The position numbers and the translations under genes were made by a program. The notes beneath the pieces were generated by a model. It was not told the DNA's origin and did not search any database. It saw only the letters and a list, made by a program, of their open reading frames with translations. A stretch of 49,396 bases of DNA from an uncultured bacterium (lineage in GTDB: Bacteria > Planctomycetota > Phycisphaerae > Phycisphaerales > SM1A02): assembly GCA_903891095.1 (NCBI GenBank), contig CAITDI010000006.1:1-49396 (forward strand), written 5' to 3'. Shown here in pieces: positions 17,816-26,101 of this stretch. Positions within the stretch are counted from its first letter, which is position 1. Every line of letters starts with the position of its first letter.

Positions 17816-19480
17816 CTAGCGCGTCGGCTTCATGATGGGCTTCATCACCGTCGCGGTGACGATCGCGTCGCCGTTCGGAAGGAACGCCACGCCGGGATCT
17901 GCGCCAGGCACCTTTGAAATCGCGGTGTCCGCGCCGTCGACATACGACCACATCACGCCGTCGACCGACTCCGTGCACCAGATGCCGCGGTCTGAAGTGC
18001 CGTAGAAGCGCATCGCGCCGTTGACCGCGGTGAGCGCGCCGAGCCAGCGCACGTTGGGTTCGCGCACGATCTCGGCCGCGCGCTTGAAGTGGATTCCGTC
18101 GTCGCTGATCGCGCGATACGCCTTGCCGCCGCCGCCCTGGATCGGGCAGATGAGATGCCACGCTGGGCCGAAACGCGTGACGGCGCAGTCGATCACCTGC
18201 TCGCCGTCGACTGCGAAGCGCACGCCGTCCTCGATCCTGAAGCGCTCGCCGTCCGACGAGATCGCGCTGCCGATGCGCGAGAACGACGGTCCCGAGCCGG
18301 GCTTTGCGTTGCGCGTCATGTAGAGGCGCACGCGGCCGTCGTCGAGCGCGACGAGCGTCGGATCGAACGGCGCGCGCTCGTCGTCGGAAAGGCCCTTGAT
18401 TTCCGCGGTCTTCGGCGCGCTCCACGACTTGCCGCCGTCGGTCGAGCGGCTCAGCGCGATGCGGTCGAACGAATGCTTGCGATCGTCGCCTTCAGGAAAC
18501 CACTGGAACGCCGCGAGCAGCGCGCCATCCTCAAGCCGCACGACGCTCGACGCGCCCGCGCGCGCGAAGGTGTGCACGCGCGCGACCTCGCCGGTGTGGC
18601 CGTCGATCCTGAAGACGCCGATGTCGTTGTTCCATGGACCTCTGTCCGACGGGCCTTCGGCGCGCGGTGCGTCGCGATTCGGCTCCGTGCCGCGCGGCGA
18701 TTGCTCCTTGAAGAACCGCACGATCAACGGCGGCGCCTCGCGCGGATACTCGTGTCCGCCGTCGACGATCATCGCCACGAACGGCGCGCGCTTTGTCGAA
18801 TCCCAGCGCGTGCAGTCCTTCGCCCACGGCTTTCCGTCGTCGTCGGTGCATCCGTTGATGCGACGCACCGCGGCCATCGTGCGCTCCTGCCCCGCGAACG
18901 GCACGATCTTGTCGGTGCGGCCCGCGACATGCATGCACGCGAGCGGCGTGAGCTTGAGCACATCGAGCGAACCTGCGGCGACGGGCGCGACGGCGGTGAG
19001 CATGCCTGGCCGCGCGTTCCACAGCGCGTAGGTGAATCCGCCGCCGTTGGAGTGACCCGTGGCGAACACGCGCGAATCATCGACCCAACCCTCGTTGCGC
19101 AGCGACTCGGTGATCGCGTCGACGAACTTGATGTCGCGGTCGCCGAACTCGCCCACGCGGTTCTGCCAGCCGGCCCTCGTACCCTCGGGATCGCGCGTGG
19201 TCTTGGTCGCGAGTCCCTGCGGATACACCACGACGGCCTCGGGCCATTCGTCCTGGAGAAGCATCGTGCGCTGGACGTTGGCCGCGCGGCCGCCGTGGCC
19301 GTGGAACGCGAGGATCAGCGGCGACTTGACCGCGGTCTTCGCGGGCAGATGCACGATCGCCTCGCGTTCGACGCCGTCGACGGTCCACTTGCGGGTCTGG
19401 CCTTCGGCGCGCGCGATCGGCGCGACGACGAATGCGAGCAATGCGCCGAGAACGAGGAAGACGGATCGGATGCGGTTCAT
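17816..19480 (-). CDS. Secreted esterase (LpqC/PHB depolymerase-like) fused to a BNR/sialidase-like propeller
   Basis: A 554-residue secreted protein with two domains. Residues 1-25 are a signal peptide (ending PIARA). The first domain (about 30-260) is an alpha/beta-hydrolase of the feruloyl esterase/poly-hydroxybutyrate depolymerase type: oxyanion-loop FHGHGG, nucleophile elbow GHSNGG (Ser144), Asp190 in GRTDKIVP and His243 in DGGHEYP. The second domain (about 285-550) is a five-bladed-propeller-like region with an Asp-box, SRSTDGGKSW, as in sialidases and glycosyl hydrolases. It starts at the ATG at 19480; the open frame running further is antisense to the next two genes. GAGG lies 8 nt before the start. 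The combination suggests attack on an acylated polysaccharide, an inference from domains only. Confidence 0.88.
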   Translation of the reverse strand: MNRIRSVFLVLGALLAFVVAPIARAEGQTRKWTVDGVEREAIVHLPAKTAVKSPLILAFHGHGGRAANVQRTMLLQDEWPEAVVVYPQGLATKTTRDPEGTRAGWQNRVGEFGDRDIKFVDAITESLRNEGWVDDSRVFATGHSNGGGFTYALWNARPGMLTAVAPVAAGSLDVLKLTPLACMHVAGRTDKIVPFAGQERTMAAVRRINGCTDDDGKPWAKDCTRWDSTKRAPFVAMIVDGGHEYPREAPPLIVRFFKEQSPRGTEPNRDAPRAEGPSDRGPWNNDIGVFRIDGHTGEVARVHTFARAGASSVVRLEDGALLAAFQWFPEGDDRKHSFDRIALSRSTDGGKSWSAPKTAEIKGLSDDERAPFDPTLVALDDGRVRLYMTRNAKPGSGPSFSRIGSAISSDGERFRIEDGVRFAVDGEQVIDCAVTRFGPAWHLICPIQGGGGKAYRAISDDGIHFKRAAEIVREPNVRWLGALTAVNGAMRFYGTSDRGIWCTESVDGVMWSYVDGADTAISKVPGADPGVAFLPNGDAIVTATVMKPIMKPTR

Positions 19481-19574
19481 GGTGTGCCTCACTGAATGGA
19501 CTTGTGCGCGGCGTATTGCCGCAGAAAAACCAGCGACGCGCAAGTTCCTCGTCCCTCGCTCGTCTTGCCGATGC

Positions 19575-19580
19575 AAGGAG
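19575..19580 (+). promoter_or_regulatory. Shine-Dalgarno AAGGAG deciding the YHYH gene start
   Basis: AAGGAG ends 8 nt before the ATG at 19589 and selects it over upstream in-frame starts. The 108-bp divergent gap 19481-19588 shows no further motif that I can support. Confidence 0.75.
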
Positions 19581-19588
19581 CGACCACC

Positions 19589-21094
19589 ATGAAGCACCAG
19601 AAACTCGCCGCACCGATCCTCAGCGCCATCCTGCTCACCGGCTCCGTCGCGTTCGCGCAGGCGGGTCCGGGCGGACCGCCGCCCGCGGCGGAACCTGCGG
19701 ATATCGCGAAGGATCCCGTGCTCAGCGCGCTCAAGGATGCGCTCAAGGACGCGCTCGCGCCGAACTCCGAGCAGCTCAAGTCGCTCGAGGAACGCGTGGG
19801 CAAGTGGCGCGCGGAACAGCGCAAGGTGCTCGAAGAGTTCCGCAAGGAAATGCGCGGTGGTGCTGGTGGGCCTACTGGTCCTGGCGGTCCTGGCGTTCCT
19901 GGCGGTCCCGGTGGCGAACGCCCCTCGCCCGAACTCCGCGCGGCCAACGAGAAAAAGCTCGCCGCGAAGATCGATCCGCTCAACGCCGCGTTCATGAAGG
20001 AACTGCGCGAATCGCTCGCCGACGACGCGCAGCGCGCGAAGCTCGACGAAGCCGCGAAGAAGCTCGACCTTGCGCCGCCGCGCATGTTCCCCGGTGGTCT
20101 TCCTGGCGGCGGCCCCGGCGGCCGCGCGCAGACTCCCGCCGCCCCGCTTCCGCCGCACATGGCCAAGATCGAGCTCAAGGACGGCGTGCGCACGATCACC
20201 TCGAACGGCATTCCCGATCACAAGCCCGGGCAGTTCCCCGGCCGCGGCAATCCCAACGCGATCTCCGCGCAGTCGTACACCTTTCACATGCCTGAGCATC
20301 CGAAGGTCAACGCCGAGCCGACGCCGCATCGCGGCCTGCTCGCGGGCGTCGCGCTCAACGGCATCGTGCTCGACCCCGGCACCGCCGAAGCGTGGAAGAA
20401 CGATCCGCGCACCGGCTGGCGTCAGGAGGCGATCTCGCCCATGACCATCGCGGGCGCGAAGATGGGCCTCGACGCGAGCAACGCGCACGTGCAGCCGAAC
20501 GGCGCGTACCACTATCACGCCGCGCCCGAGGGACTCATCGAGCTCCTTTGCAAGGCGAAGGGCGTGAAGGACGGCGAAGTGATGCTCCTCATCGGCTGGA
20601 GTTCCGACGGCTTCCCGATCTACGACCACCACTGCTACTCCAAGGCCGACGACGCGAAGAGCCCGCTGAAGGAACTGCACTCGAGCTGGCGCCTCAAGAA
20701 GGGCGAACGACCCGGCGGCGACGCTGGTCCCGGCGGCGCGTACGACGGCACGTACACGCAGGACTTCGAATACGTCGCGGGCTCGGGCGATCTCGACGAG
20801 TGCAACGGCCGCATGGGCGTGACGCCCGAGTTCCCGCAGGGCACGTACTACTACGTGATCACGGGTGAGTTCCCGTTCATCTCGCGCAGCTTCCGCGGCA
20901 CGCCCGACAAGAGCTTTTCGAAGAACGATCATCCGAATCCAGGCGGAGGCGCAGGTGGAGGCGGACGCGGCGCGCGTGGACGCGGTGCGGGTCCGGGCCC
21001 GCGACCGGATCAACGACCAGATCAACGACCCGATCAACGACCCGATCAACAACCAGGCCAACAACCAGGCCCCGGCGGACCTCCGCCGCAGTGA
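19589..21094 (+). CDS. Secreted YHYH-domain protein with Gly/Pro-rich linkers
   Basis: A 501-residue exported protein. Residues 1-23 are a signal peptide. A charged helical segment (about 35-150) is broken by a collagen-like Gly-Pro tract (GGPTGPGGPGVPGGPGG). The YHYH domain occupies about residues 190-450, with NGAYHYHAAPEGL, IGWSSDGFPIYDHH, YTQDFEYVAGSGDLDECNGR and GTYYYVITGEFPFI, all family hallmarks. YHYH proteins are secreted proteins of unsettled function; the conserved His cluster suggests metal binding. The C-terminus is Gly/Arg-rich and ends in a 12-bp DNA repeat that encodes RPDQ units. It diverges from the esterase gene. Confidence 0.9.
   Translation: MKHQKLAAPILSAILLTGSVAFAQAGPGGPPPAAEPADIAKDPVLSALKDALKDALAPNSEQLKSLEERVGKWRAEQRKVLEEFRKEMRGGAGGPTGPGGPGVPGGPGGERPSPELRAANEKKLAAKIDPLNAAFMKELRESLADDAQRAKLDEAAKKLDLAPPRMFPGGLPGGGPGGRAQTPAAPLPPHMAKIELKDGVRTITSNGIPDHKPGQFPGRGNPNAISAQSYTFHMPEHPKVNAEPTPHRGLLAGVALNGIVLDPGTAEAWKNDPRTGWRQEAISPMTIAGAKMGLDASNAHVQPNGAYHYHAAPEGLIELLCKAKGVKDGEVMLLIGWSSDGFPIYDHHCYSKADDAKSPLKELHSSWRLKKGERPGGDAGPGGAYDGTYTQDFEYVAGSGDLDECNGRMGVTPEFPQGTYYYVITGEFPFISRSFRGTPDKSFSKNDHPNPGGGAGGGGRGARGRGAGPGPRPDQRPDQRPDQRPDQQPGQQPGPGGPPPQ
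21003..21069 (+). repeat. 12-bp tandem repeat encoding RPDQ/QPGQ units
   Basis: About five to six imperfect copies of a 12-bp unit of the type CCGATCAACGAC lie at the 3' end of the YHYH gene. They are in frame and produce RPDQ RPDQ RPDQ RPDQ QPGQ QPGQ. Confidence 0.8.
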
Positions 21095-21124
21095 CCCGCG
21101 AAAGACACTGGTAGCATCCCGCGG

Positions 21125-22447
21125 ATGAGTTCCGCAGCGAGCACGCAGCCACGCAGCATCGTCGTCCGCATGCTGCGGCGGTTTCTGCGGCAGCCCGCGC
21201 CCAAGCTCGAGTTTGAGCGCAAGCTTTCGCTGGATCTCGCGGCGCTTCTCGGCGACGACTCGGTCAAGCCGCGCTGGCTGAAGCCGCTCGATGTCTCGAG
21301 CGTGCTTGCGCGATACGGGATCGATCCGCGCACAACGCCGCATTGCATCGACGCGACTGGCGCAGCATGCACAGACTCCTCTGCGCTGCCGCAGTGCGAC
21401 GCGATCCTTGCGACGTTTGCACCCGCGCGGCTTGCCGAACTCGACGACGCCCTCGCCGCCCGCGGATTCAACCGCGCAGCGGACTGCTCGGCGCCCGATG
21501 CGCCGCACGGCACCGCGCTCTATGTCCGTCGCCCGCTGGTCGCGATGTCGTCGCTCGACAAGAAGGGCCGCTTTGCGAACCAGCTCTTCAAGTACCTGTT
21601 CATGCGCATCCTGGCCAAGCAGCATGGCGCGGTGCTGCAGGTTTCGGACTGGGCGGGCGCGCATCTCTACGGGCTCGACGAGCCGACGCCGCTGCGTGCG
21701 CTCGAGCAGTACGACGAGTCGCGCCCGCGCGCGTGTCGGCGCGCGAGCCTGCGAAAGACCGCGCCCGAGCGGATGCTCGCGGGCGAGGTCGGGGGCGAGG
21801 GCGAGGTCGCGGACGCCGATTTCCAAGGGTATTTCCAATTCGATGCGCGCCACTACGCGCCGCATCAGGAGTTCGCGCGCGAAGTCTTCACGCTCGCGCC
21901 GCAGGTGCAGGCGCGGCTCGACCGCGCGCTGGCCAAGCTGCGCGAGGGCGGAAGTGAGGCCGGAAGCGAGGCCGGAAGTAGGGGCGGGCGCGAGGTCATC
22001 GCCGTGCATCTTCGCCGCGGCGACTACGGGCGCGGCTACTTCTTTCGCACGCCTTGCGCGTGGTACGAGCAGTGGCTCGCTTCACTGTGCGCCGAACGCG
22101 GGCTCGATCCCGCGCGCGTCGTCGTCTACCTCGCTTCGGAGGATCCCGAGCGATATCGCGGGCGTTTCAAGCCGTTCCATACCGCGACGGCGCGCGATGT
22201 CTCGGACATGCCGCCCGCGCTCGACTGGCTGCTCGACTTCGAGGTGATGCGCGCCGCCGACCGGCTTGCGATCGCGAACAGCTCGTTCTCGTTCATGGCG
22301 GCGTTTCTCAATCCGCGCATCACCCGCGCGATGCGGCCGAGCATTGCGCGCATGGGGCTCGTCGAGTTCGATCCGCGCGATGGCGCGATCCTCGACCGCA
22401 AGCGGCTCTCGCGCAGGATGCACGCGCGGCTCGCGGCGCTCGACTGA
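21125..22447 (+). CDS. Alpha-1,2-fucosyltransferase-like glycosyltransferase (GT11 type)
   Basis: A 440-residue glycosyltransferase. It contains the GT11 hallmarks KKGRFANQLFKYLF (about residues 147-160), equivalent to the GxxxNQLFQY motif, then HLRRGDYG (about 295-302), the HxRRxD donor-binding motif, and AIANSSFSFMAAFL near residue 380, equivalent to the SNSSFSWWAA motif. The first 130 residues are an unrecognised N-terminal extension. An in-frame GGSEAGSEAGS repeat precedes the HLRRGD motif and looks like a variable linker. Donor GDP-fucose is the family expectation; the acceptor is unknown. TAGCAT ends 7 nt before the ATG with no Shine-Dalgarno. Its stop abuts the next convergent gene with no gap. 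Confidence 0.82.
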   Translation: MSSAASTQPRSIVVRMLRRFLRQPAPKLEFERKLSLDLAALLGDDSVKPRWLKPLDVSSVLARYGIDPRTTPHCIDATGAACTDSSALPQCDAILATFAPARLAELDDALAARGFNRAADCSAPDAPHGTALYVRRPLVAMSSLDKKGRFANQLFKYLFMRILAKQHGAVLQVSDWAGAHLYGLDEPTPLRALEQYDESRPRACRRASLRKTAPERMLAGEVGGEGEVADADFQGYFQFDARHYAPHQEFAREVFTLAPQVQARLDRALAKLREGGSEAGSEAGSRGGREVIAVHLRRGDYGRGYFFRTPCAWYEQWLASLCAERGLDPARVVVYLASEDPERYRGRFKPFHTATARDVSDMPPALDWLLDFEVMRAADRLAIANSSFSFMAAFLNPRITRAMRPSIARMGLVEFDPRDGAILDRKRLSRRMHARLAALD

Positions 22448-23392
22448 TCAGCCGCTCCACCCGCGGCGCGACGCGACCGATCCGATCGCATGACGGTTGC
22501 GGATCTGCCACCACTTGCGCGCGATCCATCCGCGATGGTTGAGATGCTGCAGCTCGCGATGCGTGTCGACGCCGGCGTCGGCCGCGATCTCCGTCGGCGG
22601 AACCAGCGGGAAATCCAGCTCCACGCGCGGAAGATCGAGCCACACCGAGCCCTTGCCGATGTGCGTCGCGTTCGGTCCCTCGCCGATGTTGCTCACGAGA
22701 TTCGACTTCGGAACCGCGCAAAGACCGCCATGGCGGAAGTGCGCGAAATGCCACTGGTAATCCCACGTATGCGGCGAGGGCCGCACGACGCCATCGAACT
22801 TGCGCGCCCACGCGCGCGCGCTCGGCGCGCCGAAATCGGGCATTGGCTGTCCGCGCGTCGGCAGCTTCGCGCGCCAGTCGCCGATGTCGAGCTCGTAGCG
22901 CTTCCACGCGCGGCGCCACGACGCCCAGCCCCACGGCGAGAAGATCCGCGTGAACGAATACGACGCGCGCTGCCCGCGATCCTGCGGCGCGTAGCGCGTG
23001 CCGAGCACGCTCATCACGCGCTCGTCGGCGGCGTGCCGCGCGAGCGCTTCGGCGCAATACGGCAGGAAACTCGCGTCGGGAACGCAGTCGTCCTCGAGGA
23101 TCGCGCCCGACTCCTCGTGCTCGAAGAGCCACGAGACCGCGCCCGACACGCCGCGCGCGCAGCCTGCGTTCGCGTCGAGAAAGCGCGTCTTGATCTCGCA
23201 TTTCCACGGAAGGCTCGTGAGCATCGCGCGCACCTGTGCGCAGCGCTCCGCCTCGCCCGCTCGGCCCGCGCGCGGACCGTCGGCCGCGACGTACATGCGC
23301 GGCGGCGCAACAGGCGCAAGCGCACGGATCACCGCGGCGAGCGTGTCGGTGCGATTGAACGCGATGAGAAGGACCGGCGGAAGATCGGGCAT
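22448..23392 (-). CDS. GT-A-fold glycosyltransferase (HlpA-like/GT2-related)
   Basis: A 314-residue protein. The N-terminus VLLIAFNRTDTLAAVIRAL is a typical nucleotide-sugar-binding first strand, MYVAADGPR follows, and AILEDDCVPD (about residues 97-106) supplies the acidic metal-binding motif. The middle has FSPWGWASWRRAW, and the end is NHRGWIARKWWQIRN. This arrangement matches proteins often annotated as hemolytic protein HlpA-like, which are glycosyltransferases by fold. It converges on the fucosyltransferase-like gene with zero spacing and lies upstream of no other gene on its strand except the FkbM gene, 37 bp away. A role in surface-glycan assembly is inferred from these neighbours. Confidence 0.8.
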   Translation of the reverse strand: MPDLPPVLLIAFNRTDTLAAVIRALAPVAPPRMYVAADGPRAGRAGEAERCAQVRAMLTSLPWKCEIKTRFLDANAGCARGVSGAVSWLFEHEESGAILEDDCVPDASFLPYCAEALARHAADERVMSVLGTRYAPQDRGQRASYSFTRIFSPWGWASWRRAWKRYELDIGDWRAKLPTRGQPMPDFGAPSARAWARKFDGVVRPSPHTWDYQWHFAHFRHGGLCAVPKSNLVSNIGEGPNATHIGKGSVWLDLPRVELDFPLVPPTEIAADAGVDTHRELQHLNHRGWIARKWWQIRNRHAIGSVASRRGWSG

Positions 23393-23429
23393 GCGGCGGA
23401 GCTGTTGCGTTGGAGCAGGTCGTGCGCGC

Positions 23430-24140
23430 TCAGCGCATCCACATCTCGCTGTTGAAGAGCCGCGCGCGCAGCGCGTAGCCGTGCGACGCGAGCAGTTCCG
23501 ACGACTCGCCCTTGCCGGGCGCCGCGTCGGGCTGCACCTCGAACACGATCAGCCTGGGCTGGAATCGCTTGAAATCAAGCCCGCGCAGGATCGCAGCGTC
23601 GAGACCCTCGGCGTCGATCGAAAGGAGATCGATGCCACCGCGCACGCGCGCCGCGTGCTCCTCGAGCACCGAGTTGAGCGTGCGCAGGCGCAGCGGTTCG
23701 CGCGACATCATCGGCCAGCCCTGCGACTCGGCGCGCGCGGCCATCGCGGGATCGAGCGTGTTGAGCGCGCTCTCGTAGAAGCGGTGGAACACGAGGTCCT
23801 CCTCGCGCTCGCCCAGCGCGGCGCAGACGACCGCGTCGCGCGAACGCACCCGCGCGAACCGTCGGCAGAGGTCGCGATCCGGCTCGACGGCGATGCCGCT
23901 CCAGCCGAGCTCGTACAGGCGCCAGGTGTTCGAGAAGCGCTTGGGCTCGTTCGCACCGACATCGACGTAGACGCCCGGCTTCGCGTCGCGCTTGAACGCG
24001 CCGAGGATGTCGCAGATCACCAGATCCTCGGCGTACTGGGCGTAGCTCGTCCGCGGCTTGGCGCGCTTCAATCCGCGCTTGATGCGGCGGATGGCGTCGC
24101 GAGCGGCGACAAGTGGTCCCGGGCGGGTCGCGTCGTGCAT
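23430..24140 (-). CDS. FkbM-family methyltransferase
   Basis: A 236-residue SAM-dependent methyltransferase. It contains YAQYAEDLVICDIL, YVDVGANEPKRFSNTWRLYELGWSGIAVEPD (SAM-binding strand and GxN motif, about residues 48-80), then LNSVLEEH, IDLLSIDAEGLDAAILRGLDF and PRLIVFEVQ, all characteristic of FkbM proteins that methylate sugar hydroxyls in surface glycans. The start at 24140 is supported by the -10-like CATACT that ends 6 nt upstream; the longer frame reads into the tRNA region. It precedes the glycosyltransferase on the same strand, which fits a small glycan-modification group. Confidence 0.88.
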   Translation of the reverse strand: MHDATRPGPLVAARDAIRRIKRGLKRAKPRTSYAQYAEDLVICDILGAFKRDAKPGVYVDVGANEPKRFSNTWRLYELGWSGIAVEPDRDLCRRFARVRSRDAVVCAALGEREEDLVFHRFYESALNTLDPAMAARAESQGWPMMSREPLRLRTLNSVLEEHAARVRGGIDLLSIDAEGLDAAILRGLDFKRFQPRLIVFEVQPDAAPGKGESSELLASHGYALRARLFNSEMWMR

Positions 24141-24146
24141 TGGGGC

Positions 24147-24152
24147 AGTATG
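24147..24152 (-). promoter_or_regulatory. -10 hexamer CATACT, leaderless-type
   Basis: On the minus strand CATACT ends 6 nt before the ATG at 24140. It matches TATAAT at four positions. There is no Shine-Dalgarno. Confidence 0.4.
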
Positions 24153-24225
24153 GCGTGTTTCGCGCGCGGCGGCGGCGAGGAGGCGGCTACACGGAAGTCC
24201 TTCGGACCTCACGGCATCAGACCAA

Positions 24226-24299
<74 letters not shown>

Positions 24300-24311
24300 C
24301 GCGAGGGGCAG

Positions 24312-24317
24312 ATTGTA
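24312..24317 (-). promoter_or_regulatory. -10 hexamer TACAAT for tRNA-Pro
   Basis: TACAAT on the minus strand matches TATAAT at five of six positions and ends 12 nt before the tRNA 5' end. A clear -35 box is not seen. Confidence 0.55.
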
Positions 24318-24450
24318 ACGAGGACTTCAGGCGGGCTGACTTCACGGAGCCTCGATTGCGAATCGGCACGAAAGAAGATGGTTCCGCGGACGATTGTCCC
24401 GCCGTCACCCTCCGCGTGCTGTTCGCGAGGTGCCTTTCAAAGGACCCTCC

Positions 24451-25347
24451 ATGCAGACCACAGGAAAGCTCGGCGATCCCCTGCTCGCTCGGCGCATCGC
24501 GGCCGTCACCGACCTCGAGCTCAAGCCGGCCGCAGCCGCAACTCAAGAATCCACCGCTCAGGCGTTCACCCGCTCCGCGCACACCGCGCGCTCGACCGCC
24601 GTCCATCCTGGCGCGATGTCGTGGCACGAGCTGAACTCGCCTGACCCAGCGCGGAGCGCGCGGTTCCTCGCGTCGATCCTCGGCGACGAGGTGATCGCGG
24701 ACCACCGCTCGACGACCCTGATGTGCGGCGGCCTGCACGTCGCAGGCGCGAAGCCGTCCGAGCCAGGACGCGCGGCGTCGTGGACCTCGTTCGTCCGCGT
24801 GCCCAACGTCGACGTGCTCTGCGACATCGCGCTCGCGTGCGGCGGTTCGGTGCGCATCGATCCAACGGGAATCCTCGGGCTCGACCGACGCGCAGTCATC
24901 GCCGATCCGACGGGCGCTGCACTCACGATCATCGCCGGCGGAGACGACCGCCGCACGATCGGCGCGGGCGCGATCGGATGGGACGAGCTGCGCTCCGACG
25001 AGCCCGCGGAAAGCGTGCGCTTCTGGTGCGCGGTGTTCGGCTGGAGCGCGGCGCCGATCGTCGGGGCGCGCGAGACGAACGGCGTGGTGTTCCTCAACGG
25101 CGGACGCGCGGTCGCGAGCATGCAGCGCGCGGACGAGCGCGAGCGCCACAGCCGGTGGCTCCCCGTCGCGACGGTGCGCGGCGATCTCTTCGATGCTGCG
25201 GTCCATCGCGCGATCCGCAACGGCGCGCGCATCGGCGTCGCGCCACGGACGCATGGCGTGCTCGGAAAGCACGCGGTGCTTGTCGATCCGAGCGGCCTCG
25301 AGATCGCGCTGGGCGCGGAGCCGCTCGTGCAGTTTGCTGCGGCGTAA
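24451..25347 (+). CDS. Double VOC-domain (glyoxalase/bleomycin-resistance-like) protein
   Basis: A 298-residue protein with an N-terminal extension of about 70 residues, then two tandem VOC modules. The first contains HELNSPDPARSARFLASILGDEV and ends IADPTGAALTIIAGG; the second contains WDELRSDEPAESVRFWCAVFGW, VVFLNGGRAVASMQ and ends VLVDPSGLEIALGAE. This layout matches the tandem-VOC family annotated as glyoxalase/bleomycin resistance or hydroxylase-like; the substrate is unknown. AAAGGA lies about 7 nt before the ATG at 24451 and decides the start. It converges on the next gene with only 3 bp between stops. Confidence 0.85.
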   Translation: MQTTGKLGDPLLARRIAAVTDLELKPAAAATQESTAQAFTRSAHTARSTAVHPGAMSWHELNSPDPARSARFLASILGDEVIADHRSTTLMCGGLHVAGAKPSEPGRAASWTSFVRVPNVDVLCDIALACGGSVRIDPTGILGLDRRAVIADPTGAALTIIAGGDDRRTIGAGAIGWDELRSDEPAESVRFWCAVFGWSAAPIVGARETNGVVFLNGGRAVASMQRADERERHSRWLPVATVRGDLFDAAVHRAIRNGARIGVAPRTHGVLGKHAVLVDPSGLEIALGAEPLVQFAAA

Positions 25348-25350
25348 CGA

Positions 25351-26040
25351 TCAGCCGTTGTTGTCGTCGCCGTCGTCGCCGCCGTCGCCGTCGTCGCCGT
25401 CAAAGCCTTCTTGCAGCGATTTCTTGCCCATCTTGCGCCCCGCGTCGCGCGGATCGCTCGCGGCGACGAAGTCGTCATCCGTATCAAACGCGCCGTCGGC
25501 GCCCGCGCTCCAGATCAGGATCGTGCGCTCGCCGTCGATGTGGATCACGTCCACGCGCAGCGGAGTGCCCCACTCGTCCCGCGCGACGAAATTCGCGGGG
25601 TCGCGCAACGCGAGCTCGACATCGTCGGATCGCAGGAGGCGGCGAAGCTCCATCTGCGCCATGCCGCGGGTCTGGAAGCGGGGAACGAGGCTGCCGCCAA
25701 TCCGGCCCAGGGCGACGAACAGCACGACCCACATCACCAGAGGAATCAGCGCCAGCACCACCGCCGCGATCGCAAACCCGCGCGGCCTGCGGCGCAACGC
25801 AAACAGCCCGAGCACGAACGCGAACGCCGACGGCAGCACCGGCACGCAGAACCCCGCGAGCGACGCGATGAACGCGACGATCCCCAGCGTGTTGCGCGGC
25901 TCGGGCTCGACCGTCGTCGATTCGAAGGACATCGCGGCGACCGCCTCGGGAGATCGCGGCGGGACCGCATCCGGCGCGGGCGGCGGAGGCGGCGGCGAGG
26001 TCTGCTCGTGGTCGCTCGGGTCGGTGTGGTCGTCCTGCAT
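25351..26040 (-). CDS. Two-TM membrane protein with pseudopilin-like C-terminal domain
   Basis: A 229-residue protein of three parts. The N-terminus is Pro/Asp-rich and cytoplasmic (about residues 1-45, with a PPPPPP run). Two to three TM helices follow (about 52-110), with FALRRRPRGFAIAAVVLALIPLVMW resembling DUF4190-type proteins. The last soluble part has DEWGTPLRVDVIHIDGER and IWSAGADGAFDTDDDF, which closely resembles the C-terminal calcium-loop region of type II secretion major pseudopilin GspG. The extreme C-terminus is an Asp/Gly run (DGDDGDGGDDGDDNNG) encoded by a trinucleotide-rich repeat. A GGAG 4 nt before the ATG fixes the start. It diverges from the amidase gene. Function unknown. 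Confidence 0.8.
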   Translation of the reverse strand: MQDDHTDPSDHEQTSPPPPPPAPDAVPPRSPEAVAAMSFESTTVEPEPRNTLGIVAFIASLAGFCVPVLPSAFAFVLGLFALRRRPRGFAIAAVVLALIPLVMWVVLFVALGRIGGSLVPRFQTRGMAQMELRRLLRSDDVELALRDPANFVARDEWGTPLRVDVIHIDGERTILIWSAGADGAFDTDDDFVAASDPRDAGRKMGKKSLQEGFDGDDGDGGDDGDDNNG

Positions 26041-26089
26041 GGAGGCTCCTTCGATCTGGGTCCTGAGGCTCGCGGATCGTACTTGCGTG

Positions 26090-26095
26090 TACCCT
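26090..26095 (+). promoter_or_regulatory. -10 hexamer TACCCT, leaderless-type
   Basis: TACCCT ends 6 nt before the ATG at 26102, without a Shine-Dalgarno. It lies in the 61-bp divergent gap between the membrane protein and amidase genes. Confidence 0.4.
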
Positions 26096-26101
26096 GCGAC
26101 C

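Noticed and set aside
19481-22009. N-terminal extension of the esterase frame to over 1300 residues
   Set aside because: The extension is antisense to the YHYH and fucosyltransferase-like genes; a signal peptide marks the start at 19480.
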